Source: Alphaproteobacteria bacterium (GTDB lineage: Bacteria; Pseudomonadota; Alphaproteobacteria; Paracaedibacterales; JAKBAR01). Taken from it: a stretch of DNA of 5,890 nt. This document shows, piece by piece, positions 5,628 to 5,890 of this stretch (positions are counted from its first letter, which is position 1; each line of letters begins with the position of its first letter). The stretch is from assembly GCA_019745755.1 (NCBI GenBank), contig JAIESS010000097.1, forward strand, positions 1-5,890, written 5' to 3'. The notes under the pieces are model-generated. The model saw nothing but the letters and a program-made list of their open reading frames with translations, had not been told where the DNA came from and did no database searches. The translations under genes were made by a program, and so were the position numbers.

Positions 5628-5657
5628 TTTATCTTATTTACAAGGGTAGTTTAGCAA
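5628..5657 (-). promoter_or_regulatory. Weak candidate promoter for the NDUFA12-like gene
   Basis: On the minus strand TTGCTA (5657-5652) is 18 bases from GATAAA (5633-5628). Both hexamers are 4-of-6 consensus matches or weaker. Transcription would begin near 5621, about 38 bases before the ATG. The region is AT-rich, so chance matches are expected. Confidence 0.25.
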
Positions 5658-5890
5658 AAAATTGTTAAAAAAGGATTAACACTCAGAATCTGTATCCGGG
5701 GGATGTCGTGCCTCATAAGGAAATCATCAGCAAACAAGAAAAAACTCATCAGATTTCTAAAAATGTGTAGAAAAAACAGACTTATTAGAGGACATTCTCA
5801 GCACAAATTTTTTTAAAGATCAAGACTTGAAATATGATAGTGTTTGTGGTGTTTTGAGCTATATCTTGTTAAAAAATCACTAAAAAACAC
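5658..5890. other. AT-rich intergenic stretch without a convincing gene
   Basis: Stop codons are frequent in all frames. The longest plus-strand frame is 37 codons (5703-5816): highly basic, ATG preceded by GGGGG with no normal spacing, and not convincing. On the minus strand a frame is open from the right edge to a TAA at 5815-5813 (25 residues), which could be the end of a gene lying beyond the window. An 11-base direct repeat TTGTTAAAAAA occurs at 5662-5672 and 5866-5876, but it is low complexity. No tRNA or recognisable small RNA is seen. Confidence 0.5.

Noticed and set aside
5703..5816. Plus-strand 37-aa basic ORF.
   Set aside because: Composition is dominated by Lys/Arg from A-rich DNA, there is no properly spaced Shine-Dalgarno, and the length is compatible with chance.

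Overview
The window looks like chromosome from a low-to-moderate GC (estimated by eye at about 40%) alphaproteobacterium. Three genes carry the assignment. One is a bacterial NDUFA12-type accessory subunit of respiratory complex I. One is a DUF4167 protein directly downstream of prmC. One is a short ribbon-helix-helix protein of the RHH_4 type. All three are typical of Alphaproteobacteria. The AT-rich, divergent sequences and the rearranged gene order fit an intracellular lineage such as Holosporales or Paracaedibacteraceae, but that placement is inference. No rRNA, tRNA, CRISPR array, insertion sequence or phage gene was seen.

Left part (1-2610): the end of an unidentified plus-strand gene (3-173) converges on a minus-strand DUF218 (YdcF/SanA/ElyC-like) membrane-anchored protein (194-757). 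A 160-bp divergent intergenic region separates that from a plus-strand secreted trypsin-fold serine protease with an intact His/Asp/Ser triad and two PDZ-like domains (918-2555). The protease converges on the minus-strand block, and a 9-bp-stem hairpin spans the junction.

Right part (2598-5583): every gene is on the minus strand. In transcription order they are the NDUFA12-like subunit (5583-5233), prmC (5143-4304), a DUF4167 protein (4211-3828), an RHH_4 regulator with a probable TTG start (3644-3423) and, 33 bp later, an unrecognised 263-aa membrane-anchored or secreted protein (3389-2598). The prmC-DUF4167 pair keeps the ancestral order. The usual outer neighbours in many alphaproteobacteria (prfA upstream, clpB downstream) are missing. 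Position 5584 to the right edge holds a probable promoter and no convincing gene.

Functionally the window mixes housekeeping genes (respiration, release-factor methylation), envelope genes (DUF218 protein, protease) and one possible two-gene unit (RHH regulator plus unknown 263-aa protein). That pair, with a small palindrome in the regulator's leader, is the least explained part. There is no strong evidence here for a new multi-gene system.
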